Positions 23,455 to 35,306 are shown, numbered from the stretch's first letter. The stretch is DNA of 64,000 nt from Solea solea (GCF_958295425.1 NC_081145.1:25343389-25407388); one strand, 5' to 3'. Made by a program: numbers and translations. The notes: generated by a model not told the origin, from the sequence alone.

Positions 23455-23640
23455 AGATGCCAAGTCGGAGTCTAACTTGTGATGGTTAAACATCTTGTTT
23501 TGGGGAGATTGGAGGCTGTCTCCATTGCCCCCTACTGTCTGTGAGCAGGAAACCACCCTTTCAAGATCAGGACCACAAACCTGGAGTCCTCAGAATCAGG
23601 AGGTCTCGGGAAGTCTAGTGTCTCACGAGATACACAAATT
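23455..23640 (+). repeat. dispersed repeat family B, partial copy
   Basis: Shares GGTTAAACATCTTGTTTTGGG, GGGAGATTGGAGGCTGTCTCC and TCAGAATCAGGAGGTCT with the copies near 51.3 and 51.8 kb. Confidence 0.65.
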
Positions 23641-24384
23641 GCATCACTGGCTATAAGGAGGAAACGACTGTCTGATCCAGGACGGGGCCACACATGAGTA
23701 AACATTGAACTGGCTTTTAGCGAGAATTTAAAAACACAGAATCGTGCAAAGAGGATGCTGACCAGCATGGACATGGCTCCACGGCTTGTGCTCCAGTGAA
23801 AACAACTGCATAAAGATGCATAAAGCAGTAGACAATGGTGGTGGTGCAAAACTGTAGAGAGAAGCGACCAGACTTGCAAAATTCTGCTTCAAATCGAAAA
23901 TGGAGGAGCATGATGGAACAGTCATGGTCCCTCATTTTCGATGAATGACGATGAAGTCATCCATGCTGTAGGAGGAGCATCTAGAGGCTGATGATGTGAC
24001 CTCCTTGATTGGAAGGCGAAGCTAAAACACCAGTGGACCAAATGCCTTGACGTTAACCTGCCCCACAGCAGGTTTTCCTCTTCATGGATTCGGTAAACAT
24101 CCATCGTCCCTTCAATCCCGACTAGCGTTCTTCCACTCCCTGCCTGTACAAGAACATTCCCACTGCACTCCCTGTCCTCTGTGTATTAAGGGAACATGTC
24201 GCATGTCATTTCCAAACATGTGTTTCCTGACCACTCTTCCGTGAAGCCATGCTCAGTGGACTGTAGAGCTTAATGTGGACATATGGATGGATACGACTGC
24301 AGCATCCATCCATCATCCATCAATCAACTGAAGCAGAAGCTACGATCACGTTTCCCACATGTGGAAGTTTTTTGAAAAAGAATT

Positions 24385-24790
24385 GAATTTTGACCTGTGT
24401 TGCTCCTCCCTCCACTGGCTTCCTATTCATTTTAGGATTGATTTGAAACACTCTCTTAACGGATTGGCACCATCTTACCTCTTACCATCCCGAGCTCTGA
24501 GGTCTAATAACAGGCTGCTTTTAGCTGTGCCAAAATCCCGACTAAAAACTCCAGGGGGCGATCAAGCCTTTTGCTGGAGCTGCCCCCAAAATGTGGAACA
24601 AGTTATCCATGGAAATTGAATCTGCCCCCACCATTGAACATTTTAAACCACTTTTAAAGACCCACCTCTTCTCCTTGGCCTTGGTCAACCCGGATACTTC
24701 TATCTCGATTTTACCATCTTATTATGTTTTATACCTTTTATGTTGCTGTGCCTTTAACTCTGTCAAGCACTTTTTTTAAACCATGGGCTG
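24385..24790 (+). pseudogene. LINE reverse-transcriptase C-terminal fragment
   Basis: One plus frame gives SLHWLPIHFRIDLKH, NGLAPSYL, ALRSNNRLLLAVPKSR and GGDQAF. After a frameshift near 24570-24590 another frame gives MWNKLSMEIE, then FKPLLKTHLF. This is the ordered C-terminal end of fish L2/CR1-type non-LTR reverse transcriptases, with a small deletion after FRID. The following AT-rich part is the element's 3' UTR. The copy is 5'-truncated and frameshifted, so inactive. Confidence 0.85.
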
Positions 24791-26925
24791 TTTTTAAATG
24801 TGCTCAATTTGAAATTAACCACACCAGTTTTACATGCCCGATTCCAACCAGAGCCCCAAAATCATTTCAGGATTTTGTCCGAACCTGGCGGATCCCGATG
24901 GCCTCAGGTCGAGTATCCGTGCTCTAATTCGTGATCCTCTTGAATGCCATAGATGTTTTCAGCTTGTCTAAGATTTTCTGCATCCCTAAAATTAAAGAGC
25001 ACTAGAGGGACATTATTAACCACACCTGAGTAGCACTCCGAGCTTATTGTGTTTTGGGTGTTTGTTTGGCAGTAGTTTAAATCCTATAACGGCTGCATCC
25101 TAAATGAGCTGCAGCGCTGAGAGTCACAGGAACAGGGATAGAGAGAAGTGCAGCGGGATGACAGAAAAGGGAATGGCCTTATCTAAATCTGTGGAGGATA
25201 AAAATATAAATCTGAACAGAAAGGCTCCTTTTGAAAGAAAACTCAACCTTGTGTGAGAGAGGGTTTTCGGATGAAACCCATTTTAGCAATCGGAGGACTC
25301 CGGCTTTTGTATGTTTGACCGTAACCAAGGAAACGAATGCCGCACTCTTCCTAAGCACTTGTGTTTTGTCAGATAATTGTCTTTTTTCCATCACATCCTG
25401 CCCATGACAAACTTCTCTCTGTGTTGTTTTGGTTTCTTTGACTGAGCATATTATAAATGTCTAATTCTGAGCCGCACACTGCATAATAAGATGATTCTAT
25501 GATGATTACGACACTAGTTATGGGCTTTTATGATTCGAATGGATATATAAACTCTCTGTTTATATATTATGTTTTAAGTGTTTGTGCATATATTATGTAT
25601 AAATGAATATAAAGAGATGATGGTGTGTCTGTTGATTCTGCTAATGTTTTAACCCATTTTACCTGGTGAAAATAAAACCTTGGCTCTTACTTTGCTCTTC
25701 AGGTTCAGTAAATTCCACCATCCTGAGGTAACATGAAAGGATGATGACACGTGTTGTAATGACTCGACTGAGCTACTTTGAGACAATGAAATGTCTTCAT
25801 AAAAATCACATGGATCGCCATTGAATTTGCTGCATGTGTTGCGTCAACAGTGCGCTGCAATGAATGTCATGATTCAGGTCAGACTGCATTTTCAGTGAAA
25901 TACAAAATGCCTACGCACAAATGGTGCTTTTCCATTATACAGTTGTACCACAACTCAGCTCGACTCCAGTCTACTAGGATCGTCACATCACGTGCGTGGA
26001 ACGGCCGTCGTTTTATACGCGACACAAACACACTGGATCCTCTCGTCACAGGAACGTCTCCAAAGTTCTTGCTGGTTTTAAAAATTGTGGGTTGGATATT
26101 TGTGTCATACGTCGCGCTCATGACTCTACCAGTAGCCGGCAGTCGGTTGACGTCACATTTTATCATGGAAAAGTCGCAACACAGTACATGATGATGGACT
26201 GGCATGGATTTATGTGCAGATATTTACTGTTCCAATGTAACCAAATCATTTCAATAAAAAACTTCCACCACTATCTATCTGGAAAGAAAGACCCACTGAT
26301 TTTTCTCCTGTTTCCACTATGACGACGACATTCTATTCTACTTTATTGTGTTGGATTTTAATCTTGTACCATTTCGGATAATAATCTGCTTTCCTGGTGC
26401 TTTGGTTTATGATTTCCTACTGCACTGATGACGCCCCCATTAGCCCCCAACACATTCCCATTATGGAAAAATAATGAGTTCACGCAGATGGACGACATGA
26501 CAGCTCCCAAATGTGAGGCCAGAACATCTTGATCAGGCTGCAGTCATGCAGTCAGGTCATAAACCCTTGACTCCTCCACATTAGCAGATTGGACTCAAAT
26601 AAATACTTCCTAAATGTGGTTTCCATCATTTAAGCTCTTCAAAAAGATTTAAATTCCCAATTGACAGCTGAAACTGACTCGTGATTGGTTGGACAAACAT
26701 AGAACTCAACGCTGATGTTTGGCTCCACTTGAATTCAGTGGGAGGAAGCAAAGACGTGTTGCTGTTAAACCTGGAGTGTGGCTGGAGGAGCTTAGTGTGG
26801 CGTTTACTGCACAATGACCCATTAACCATGCAGCTCTTATTACAACTAAGCCAGTCACAGTCTTTGAGTTTACACCACAGCCCGTGTGATGGTAGCATCA
26901 TTATCAAGGGTTTCAGGCAAGAACT
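24790..26925. other. intronic stretch; decayed repeat near 25.92-26.17 kb
   Basis: TGGTGCTTTTCCATTATACAG followed by CAACTCAGCTCGACTCCAG looks like a common fish short DNA-element end. A related block with TTTTCCATTAGTGATAGTACC lies at about 35985-36190. Otherwise nothing recognised. Confidence 0.45.
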
Positions 26926-26938
26926 CAGACAGACAGTC

Positions 26939-26973
<35 letters not shown>

Positions 26974-26974
26974 T
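26926..26974. repeat. (ACAG)n microsatellite
   Basis: About 12 tetranucleotide units. Confidence 0.95.
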
Positions 26975-27279
26975 AGGCATCTGTGCTTTAATATGAGGCG
27001 ACGTGGTAACTATTTTCATCATCCAAACCTGTACTGTTCATTATAAAGCAGCAGGAAATGGCCACAGCCTAATTCTATTGTCCCTAATTCCTCAGTATCT
27101 TTAGTCCCAAATATTTCCTTCTCAGCTTCACCGACTCAGGATCCACAGCAAGTGATTGCTGCTGCATAAAGCCTATTGTGAATATGAGGAATAAAAGCAG
27201 CACTGTACTCCTCAGAGATCACTGACAATGGAGCAGCCTTGGCCTAGATGCAAATCATAGCCTCCTGTTCAGACAACAC

Positions 27280-27285
<6 letters not shown>

Positions 27286-27313
<28 letters not shown>
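27286..27313. repeat. (GT)n microsatellite
   Basis: GT run. Confidence 0.95.
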
Positions 27314-27601
27314 GATCTTCAGACGGGAGTGCCACGTTACCTCCTCATTAGGTGGCTCTGATAGAAGTGCTAAAACATGTTCCTGAGAGAAGAGAGGAGG
27401 AGGAGAATGAAAAAGAAAGGAGGGATGGAGGGATGATAAAGGGAGGGAAAAGATAGGAAGGGAGGAGCGATTGAGGGGGGGAGGGACGACAGAGAAAAAT
27501 AAAGAGACGAGAAAAGGGGGATGAGAATGGAGAGAGCAGGAAGTGAGGCGAGAACATGGAGTTAGCGTAAATTAGAGGGAAGTGTGTACGTAGATATGTG
27601 A

Positions 27602-27603
<2 letters not shown>

Positions 27604-27640
<37 letters not shown>

Positions 27641-27658
27641 TAGAGAGAGAGAGAGAGA
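27604..27658. repeat. compound (GT)n(GA)n microsatellite
   Basis: GT run of 18 units, then a GA run of 8 units. Confidence 0.97.
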
Positions 27659-27789
27659 CTATATGTCCCAGCATTAGGATACACTCTCTCACTGAGTTGC
27701 AGGATTAGTAGTTTAATTGGTACCTCAAGGAATAGCGGAGAGGTAACAACTGTGGAGGAGGACCACGGGTGGGCTGTAGGGCCATGGTG

Positions 27790-27815
27790 ACACACACACA
27801 CACACACACACACAC
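27790..27815. repeat. (CA)13 microsatellite
   Basis: Uninterrupted CA run. Confidence 0.97.
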
Positions 27816-28149
27816 AATGTAGTCATAATGGCTAGAATAGTCAATGTTCTATTAAATAAGCTCCTATGGATGGATCTGAATGCAAAACTGAGAGAGAGAG
27901 TTGGGATTTTTTTTTAACTGGTGTTATATGAGTTACAGTACATGTTGCATGTATTATATAGCGACACTCATTACTGCGTTTATATCATCCTCATCCATCC
28001 TTCCTCCACGTCCTGTTGTTTTCGGAGGGTCACATGAGGAGCTGCAAACCAATCCCAGATGGATGAGATGAAACTGATACTGATGATGAGAACTGTTATT
28101 AATGTTATTGATTTGTAAAACATAATCCTGCCTGGTCTCTAGCTTTTCT

Positions 28150-28419
28150 CTTTGTTCTCTTTGTACATTTTTAACGTTTTGTTTGTAACCTGCTGAATTG
28201 TTTCAGTACATGTGATACTTACTGTGCGTCTGTCTGTCCTGGGAGAGGAATCCCTCCTCTGTGGCTCTCCCTAAGGTTTCTCTCTTTTTTCCCCTGTACA
28301 AGGGTTTTTATCTTTACTCGATTTAAGGGTCTAAGGACAGAGGCGGTCACTTGCTGTACAGGCTGTAAAGCCCTTCGAGGCAAATTGTGTTTTATGAATA
28401 AAATTGACTTGACTTGACA
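28150..28419 (+). mobile_element. 3' tail of a fish non-LTR retrotransposon
   Basis: GGGAGAGGAATCCCTCCTCT, CTCCCTAAGGTTTCTCTC and GGCTGTAAAGCCCTTCGAGG precede TGAATAAAATTGACTTGAC. The terminal (TTGAC)n repeats and the layout match LINE-type 3' ends and parallel the tail at 2345-2546. Confidence 0.72.
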
Positions 28420-28559
28420 TAGTCAGTGTCTTAAACCCCATTCTCACTGTTTTAAATGGGATTTTACACCATATCTGTTTCATTGGAATGTGTTTCAGCA
28501 CTGGTCAGAACACAAGACCCATGTCAACACACTCATTTCTTGTCTCCAGTAATGCATCA

Positions 28560-28705
28560 TTACTGGAGGCTCAGTGGCAGGGCAGGTCATCTACAAACCA
28601 GAAGGTTGGGGTTTTGATCCCACACTCAGACAAGACACTTAGCCCTGGGTTGCTCCTGACAGCTGTGCCGGCGGACTATAAATGGATGTATGATGGGAGA
28701 AAAAA
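28560..28705 (+). mobile_element. tRNA-derived SINE-like unit, type 2
   Basis: Contains GAGGCTCAGTGGCAGGGCAG, a B-box-like AGGTTGGGGTTTTGATCCC, then CAAGACACTTAGCCCTGGG and TGCTCCTGACAGCTG. This order is typical of a widespread fish SINE. The copy is degraded. Confidence 0.6.
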
Positions 28706-28837
28706 AGCCCCGAATGTACATGTGTCATTTACCATCTACACTTCAATGTGCTTTCATCTTCTATGTGTTACGTGAAAGTTTGTAATGAGTCTCACTTTTT
28801 ACTTCCATCATTTGGATCAATAGAGCTCCGGCCCGCT

Positions 28838-29002
28838 GACGTCACACAGCCGAGGTAACGCCCTCTGGCAGGAAACTAGACAACACATAAATCAGGCAAT
28901 ATTGTCAGACAACAACTCGTCTGTTTACCGGCTGTTTTCATCATAAAAGTGAAGATAATGGATAGATGTGCCAAAACAGTCAGAGACAGAGAGACGGTGG
29001 AG
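28838..29002 (+). promoter_or_regulatory. promoter-like patch with consensus CRE and a short open exon-like segment
   Basis: A perfect TGACGTCA (28838-28845) lies in a CpG-containing context. About 110 bp downstream, ATG at 28958 opens MDRCAKTVRDRETVE, which runs into GAG|GTGAAT, a fair donor site. No matching downstream exon is recognised. It may be a decayed promoter or first exon of an element. Confidence 0.25.
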
Positions 29003-29559
29003 GTGAATCACTGCTGTGAAACGTGATCACAGTGAGCAGAACACGATGGAGCAATGGAAACAAACACAAGAAACAAATAACGGATTATTTACATTAAACC
29101 GCCTGTTGCTAATGCTTACATTATGTTAACACGACACTTACCCTTCCAGTGACAACAACGCTATCTTTAGCTAGTAAACTGTTTGTCACAAAGCCAGATA
29201 ACGTCTATTTGTTTCCCTCCAGGCTCTTGTAAAGTGACACTGACTCTCTGGAGTAAGATGTTAATCAGGGAAGTTAAATTGTAGATGTCAGGATGCTGCA
29301 GAAACGTACATAAAGGTCGTTTTTTCCAACCCCTGAATATGATGTAAAGGTATGTTTTTACTAGTATTTTTCAACTCGAATACGCACAGGTGTTACTGAG
29401 GTTAGGGTTAGGGCAAAAAAGACAGGGTTAGGCAGTAAAAATTTAAAAAAATATTAAAAAGGTGGTATAGCTAGGGTTAGGGTCGAACCCTTGTCGACCG
29501 CACTCGGGCGCAGTGCTCTCGCCACTGTGCGGACTGCCGGTGGTGAAATCAGCAAAGCT

Positions 29560-29596
29560 ACTAGATACCACTTCCAAGGTGGCAGTGGTATCTAGT
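29560..29596. repeat. hairpin with 12-bp perfect arms
   Basis: ACTAGATACCAC (29560-29571) and GTGGTATCTAGT (29585-29596) are exact reverse complements. Confidence 0.9.
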
Positions 29597-29699
29597 GCTG
29601 TCATGTATACAACCGCTAGGGGCGCTGGTTTTGAAAACGTAAACATAGGTCGTAATTCCTGCATACGACCTATATGTACATTTCATTGGAGGACAGTCT

Positions 29700-30230
29700 C
29701 TAGGAGTCTAGACGCACCCTAGCGGCAGCCAGGGTTCTGTCTAGAAACTCCTCGTTAGCTGCAGAATCCAAACTCTGGTTTGGCCAATCACATCGTGTAT
29801 AGAGTCGGTGGGCGGGCTTAACATAATGACGACAGAGTTGCGACCGCTCCGCATGTAGTCCCTGCAGGTCTCTGCTACATGCTACATGTAAATAAAGAAG
29901 ATGGCTGCTGCTGGCAAAGCATTTGGAGTTAAGCTTTTCTTTGAAAAATGTACAAATAACGGCACTGAAGTCATTCCTTCTAAAGAAAGATGTATTCAGA
30001 GTTTTGCCAACCACATATGGGTTCACGGTCTCGTTTATCTGAACGACCTGTCGTGGTTTCTACTGCGGAGGCTTCCTTCCTTCCTCATCTCCAGTGCAGA
30101 ATTTGAAAGACAACCATTTCTCGCGCCCCTCGCACTGAGCCCTGCCAAATTGTGTGTGCCCAGACCAAACATCTTGATGTAGGTCTGGTTTGCCAGGCAA
30201 CTGCAGGTTTGGAATAATGTCCTCTCCACC
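29700..30230 (+). mobile_element. decayed multi-copy element with promoter and possible helicase-like start
   Basis: Has a CCAAT box (GGCCAATCACATCGTG) and a GC box (GTGGGCGGGC), then ATGGCTGCTGCTGGC at 29901, opening a 93-codon frame. The stretch AAAGAAAGATGTATT to CCACATATGGG resembles, at the nucleotide level, the start of RecQ-like helicase ORFs that I recall as multi-copy in teleosts, but the helicase P-loop is not intact. This is recalled, not searched. The 93-codon frame itself may be non-functional. Confidence 0.25.
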
Positions 30231-30934
30231 TGTTTCCAACCTCATAGAAAGTATATCAGTTTTGTGATATATGGACGTTCTCCGTGGATTTAAGTGAACT
30301 CATAATTTTGGTTAATAATCTGAGGCTGCTAACATGACGAGTCATGTCCGAGTGACGTCCAGAGCTCCACTGACAAATTAATTAAGGGGAAAACTTGAAA
30401 CTTGGAAAACAAAAGCTTGAATATAGTAACCACTGTATCATTGTCAGTGTTGTTGTTGTTGTTTTCACCTTCCTCTGACTCACTTTGTTTCTGGCAGGTT
30501 TGTGAATCATAATTCATGTACAGTTGACACAGAGGTGAAACAAAACCCCCAAAAAGACACACTGCAGATCAACCCCTGACAATGGGAATGTGTTGTTATT
30601 TGATTATTTTTAGCGGGTTTACCAGAGTTTACAAATCCTGGGAATACACCGTCATTTTAATGTGAGGGAGAGACACGACTGTCAGTTAGAAAATCAGGAA
30701 ATTTAAAACATTAACAAGTTAATAAAGACTTCACCAAATAAACCTAAGTCATCTTATGGTTCACTCTTCCACACAAAAGCCCACAGAGGAAATCTGCAAT
30801 GATTTTATTTCACTGGACACAGCAGTTGTTGGTCGACTGCTGCCTCATTTGGAGAGTCAGTGTAACACAATTAAGGTTACTGATAATCTTAATTGGAGCG
30901 GTGAATCAATAACCCCTGAAAAAACAAAAACCCT

Positions 30935-30967
30935 CAAAACTATATACATATAGTGTATATAGTTTTG
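30935..30967. repeat. hairpin with 13-bp perfect arms
   Basis: CAAAACTATATAC and GTATATAGTTTTG flank a 7-nt loop. Confidence 0.9.
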
Positions 30968-33700
30968 TAGATCTCAGTGTAAAATGTATGTTGAAAACAA
31001 TCTTCCCACACTTTCATCTGAGCCGAGCAACAGCAACATCTTTTTGTGAACTATCAAAGACGTGTAAGCCGTACTTTATGGAGCATGTTCACTGTCACTG
31101 TCTGATCAAGAGCTCTTAAGTTTGCAAAAGCCTCATTCATAATGTAGTGAGGGGTTGAGTGCCGGTTACAATCCCACTGTGTACTGCATTGAATAACTTC
31201 TTAACCTGTCAGCTGTATTACAGTAACTTCTTCCAGAGTAACGTTTACATCGTTTTATCTGTTCCCATCCGTGTACAGTCTGCTTTGATGATTCTGGGTG
31301 CAATATCATTTTGCCGTTGCACAAATTGCACCTGACAGATACATTGCTCTCAAATCAGAAAATCCTATTTTAACACCCCTCACACATAATGGCTCTTTTC
31401 CCCTCGGCGGAGAGGCTACGACTTCCCCGGGAAGATGTATGACAGCGGTACGTATAAATAGAGCGGTGAGCGGCGATGACACGGAGAGAACGAGGGATGA
31501 CGGATGGTTACAGGATACAGAGAAATGAAGCTGTGAGGGGAAAGTAAGGGAGAGATGTTCTGCATCCTTAATCAGTGTCATCAGGCCTCCAGCCAAAACA
31601 AGGAGAGGCTGAAGAGAGACCTGCCGCCTGAAACTACGCTGGGAGGAGAACAGAGGCAGCGCTGCTAGGGAGTAAGTGCTGAAAGTTAAAGTCAAACTAA
31701 AGGGCCAGTATGCAATAATTGAGGGCAACTGGTCATAGCAGAACAAAACGAGATCCATTTTGGCAGCTAATGCCACGAATCAAGCATGTCTATTATAGTT
31801 GGTCACCAATGAAATCACATGGGTTACATTGTGGCGCCTTTCCATTATCAGATCAGTTAAAAAAGACTTAAAAATCCTGAAAACATGCTCCGGTCATGCA
31901 GGAAGTAGTGAACAAATCTTTTTAATGGACTGATTCTAATGATTCAGTTACAACGAAAACAACTGCTTTGAGTGTCACTAGTTTGTGTGTTTGTGTCTAT
32001 GTATAAAACAACATCACCACAGTTGAGGAGCTACTACAGCAATGGAAAATGATGTGACTGATACCAAGTTTCCTAAAAAGTGCCAATAATCCCACTGGTC
32101 AAAAAAACCTGTTTAATCCCATTTTTCACTAATGGGATTGTATTAAGAATTTGGGACTGAGCTTCATATTTATGTTTCACCTGACATCATTTTATTATCT
32201 GAAACAGGGGAAGGTCATTTCATGTCTAGGTCAAATCCATGTTTATAAAAAGAAATGAATGAACAAATATTCAACTTCAACAGGAAAACACAATAATATG
32301 GGTATTATTTACATTGCACAATGAAAGGAGCTTCCCTTGCTGCCTTAGAACAATCCCGTCTTCTACATAATTTACGTAACCTGTGTTTGACCCACACAAA
32401 CGCAAGTCAGCTCAGGGAGGACGGCTCTGAACCATAGCAACATAAAGGTTAGTATTTCAACCTCATAAACCCAGGAGTACCTGCTAATTTAAGTGTGAGA
32501 GCGCATTAACAGGAAGAAAAGGGCTAGCGCTGAGGCATTTTGGATTCCTTTTGCGGTTTACAGAGCTCTTCATCGCGGAAATCTCTCATCTATCTCCTTG
32601 TCTGCAGCCTTTTTAACCAAAGAATGAGCTTTCTTTGGAAGTAAACCCCGAGAGTTGGATGCTTTGAACTAGTCTCTGCTTTCTCAACTGTGTTCTGTGA
32701 GCAGCCCGTGTTGATTGTTCTTAATCATGACACAAACGGGTATATACAGGACATCCTGAACTGAAATTTAGAGCCTGATTTATACTCTATCAGGTAACAC
32801 GCAGAATCTATTCTCTCCTGCTGCACACATGAAGAATGTTGTGGTGTCACAGTTTGTTGTACCTGGTGACTGGCAATCATCGTCTACATGTCGACGTTTC
32901 AATTTCAACTGTGGGAACAACACTTGTCTCAAATCCCATCTGTTCTCTTTGTGCAAGTAAATACAAATGATCTTCCTCCTCATTTATATCAAGAACCTCA
33001 TCTAATCCGTCCATTAATCCATTATCCAGAAGAAGAAAGAGTCTCACGGACATGGATACAAATAAACAAGCTGACAGCGCCGAGCAAGGTGACACAATGG
33101 ACTGAAATCTCTCCTTGAAGCGGAAAACAAAAAAACACGACTCGACTGATTATGCAATTTCCTGCGACAGATATCAAAGCTGTCAAGTGAAGAACTATAA
33201 AGACACTACTTCAGATATGTAGTTGGAACTTGGGGTGTGAATACATGATACATGGTCAACTACACAATGTTTGGATGTGGATCACAGAAGTATCGTTGCA
33301 CTCTCTGTTGTGGTCTCTCTCTCTGTCTGCAGAGAAGAAACCGACGTTACGTGTGGTTCCCGAAGCTCGGAGCTCCTGAAGTAAACGGCGAAACTCGCCA
33401 AGTTGTGTCCGGCTCCGTCTGGCGTTGTGAAACAACACAAGACGGCGGTTGCTTCTCTGCAGATGTTTCCACAAGAGATAGAGTGTCGCAGAGCTCCGAG
33501 TGCCCAGTTTCCCCCTCCGTTATGAGCGGAGTCTGGCGGCTGGAAAGTATGTAACGTCATCCAGAGAGTCATCATCACGTCAGCACGATTCTTCACCTAC
33601 TTTGGAAAATTTCAACTCGCAATCGTGTCGTGAAAATCGCGTCTGTTCATTGACTTTGTATGTAAACTTGTCGCACGACAAAATTCTTATCGAGTCCCGT
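30968..33700. other. intronic stretch; TATA-type patch near 31.45 kb, otherwise unassigned
   Basis: TATAAATA at 31453-31460 is followed by GC-rich sequence. 33290-33560 is CpG-richer than its surroundings, with open frames on both strands but no recognised domain. 32500-32650 looks unique. Confidence 0.4.
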
Positions 33701-33707
33701 GTGAAAT

Positions 33708-34011
33708 AGAGCTGCAACTAACTCATTTTCATAATCGATTAATCTGTTGATTATTTTCACGGCGAATCGAGTAATCGTTTGGTCCATAAAATGTTGATCA
33801 GACCTGGAAAGGATGATGTTCTCAAATGTCTCGTGTTGTTGTCTTGTCCAAAAACCCAAAATGATTCAGTTTGAATTATTTCTTTTTTTATATGGAGCAA
33901 AGAAAATATTCACATTTAAGAAGCTGAAAAATCTGAAAACTTGCTTTAAATACTCAATTATCGATTATCAAAATAGATGACGATTCATTTAGTAATCGAG
34001 TCATTGTTTCA
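33708..34011 (+). mobile_element. dispersed repeat family A, copy 2 (most complete)
   Basis: Begins AGAGCTGCAACTAACTCATT, contains CGATTAATCTGTTGATTATT, TTTGGTCCATAAAATGTTG and AATATTCACATTTAAGAAGC, and ends near GTAATCGAGTCATTG. The opening and closing parts are roughly inverted. This is a non-autonomous DNA-element-like repeat common in fish. Confidence 0.72.
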
Positions 34012-34514
34012 GGCCAAGCGTGAACACAGCATAAGGCAGACATGTCCAAAGTGTGACCTGTATTTCCACACATTAGCCCTGACATGTTACTGTTATTATT
34101 GATATCACAATGAATTAACTGTTTTTTTATTGTAGGTCATTGTGATTTTGTGACCAGGTGAAGAGCGTGTCCAGTCAGTGATCACAGAGCCAAGACTTCG
34201 ATCTGTGGATTTGTGGCGACGCCTGTTGCTGTATTGATATCAGATATTAGTGTGACGTTGTGGAATTGTAAAATGCTTGTCTAAACTTTTCTTTCCAGAG
34301 GCTTTGCATACTCACAGCTCAGAGAACGAGCCCCGCTTCCCCCCTGAGAGCTGCTGTCTTTTGTTTTCTCAACCCTTTCACCTAAAGTAAGTGAATTCTT
34401 ACTAATGCTGACTTAATGGCCCTGCAGGGACCGGAAATGCATATTCAAATGCTCAGACTCAGCAGACCTCCCGCTTTGAGATTCCCGTCCCTGCGAGCGT
34501 GCGTAGGCACTGAC

Positions 34515-34665
34515 CTGCAGATGGAGTGTATCTCGTGCATGTCCTCGTCTTTGCGTGCGTTGTCTGTCAGACTGTCGCCCAGAGCCATCAGACACTGAGC
34601 GAAACCCTTGTAGATGAAGTGACACCTCCGGGCTGACGCCGTAGCCACGGGGCGCGGGCTCAGCA
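34515..34665 (-). CDS. nrn1l: neuritin-1-like, internal exon (exon 2)
   Basis: This 151-nt exon has an acceptor TTTGTGTTTGCAG and donor CAG|GTCAGT. It starts with two bases completing a codon (phase-1 intron before it) and ends with AG of a split Arg codon, matching the G that opens exon 3. The peptide runs from LSPRPVATASARRC through HFIYKGFAQCLMALGDSL to MHEIHSIC. The pattern C-x(9)-C ... IC supplies family cysteines 1-3, and IYKGFAQCL..LGDS is the neuritin signature. The ATASA stretch just before RRC is a plausible signal-peptide cleavage site (inference). As I recall, the phase-1 intron position also matches the intron inside the signal-peptide region of neuritin genes. The hydrophobic core of the signal peptide must lie in the missing exon 1. 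Confidence 0.93.
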
Positions 34666-35234
34666 CTGCAAACACAAACACACAAGGAAAGAACTGGAAG
34701 TTAAACTTGTTGTGTTATTGTGAATTGGGAAATCACTCAAAGCAGCAATAGCACTTAGCGCCATCCCTCCACAGACGACTGTGTCTCCGTGTTAACAGCC
34801 ACAGCTGTTGGACCGGTGTGAGATGAGACAAGCGAGTGCGTCTGTGCCGCACTGTCACTCGTTGTCTACACAGCTGCTTGTTGCCGTGATAAACTGAGCG
34901 GCTGAGCGTTATTCATCATACACACGGAGCTACAGACAGCCACGGATCTATCTTCCATCCTCTGTCCCCTCAATCATTCAGCGTTTAGAGTCACCGCTTG
35001 ATCGATTGCCCACATCAAAGATGAGACACGTCAAGCCTTGTTGACCAGGAGATGAAGATAACAGAAGAGGCTGGAGTGGTGGGTGTGTGGACCCAGTCCA
35101 ACATGACTGTGTTAACTCCCACCACCATTCATGTTTGAACGCAGCCAAGACATTACCATCCAAACCAGCTCATAGATCGCTGCATAAATAAACCCCGAAA
35201 GGTCTTGGACAGAAAATCAGAAAACAATCGTCAT

Positions 35235-35306
35235 TGTGATATACTCATCAAATATGTGATATACTCATCAAATATGTGATATACTCATCAAATATGTGAT
35301 ATACTC
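35235..35306. repeat. 20-bp minisatellite, 3.6 copies
   Basis: Unit TGTGATATACTCATCAAATA occurs three times without change, plus a partial fourth. Confidence 0.97.

Larger units (their letters stand above)
16803..34514 (-). other. intron 2 of nrn1l (17.7 kb)
   Basis: This interval separates the two recognised exons. It has a GT donor at the 34514 side and a CAG acceptor at the 16803 side, and it splits an Arg codon after its second base. It contains no other recognisable coding exon on either strand. Its content is repeats listed separately: a family-B copy on the minus strand near 17.1 kb, CA repeats, a SINE-like unit near 21.6 kb, a LINE 3' fragment near 24.4 kb, a LINE-like tail near 28.3 kb, promoter-like patches near 28.8, 29.8 and 31.45 kb, and an inverted-repeat-type element near 33.7-34.0 kb. 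Confidence 0.85.

Noticed and set aside
29395..29485. TTAGGG-like strings as an interstitial telomere array
   Set aside because: Only a few degenerate units; the same short strings occur in the dispersed family-D repeats.
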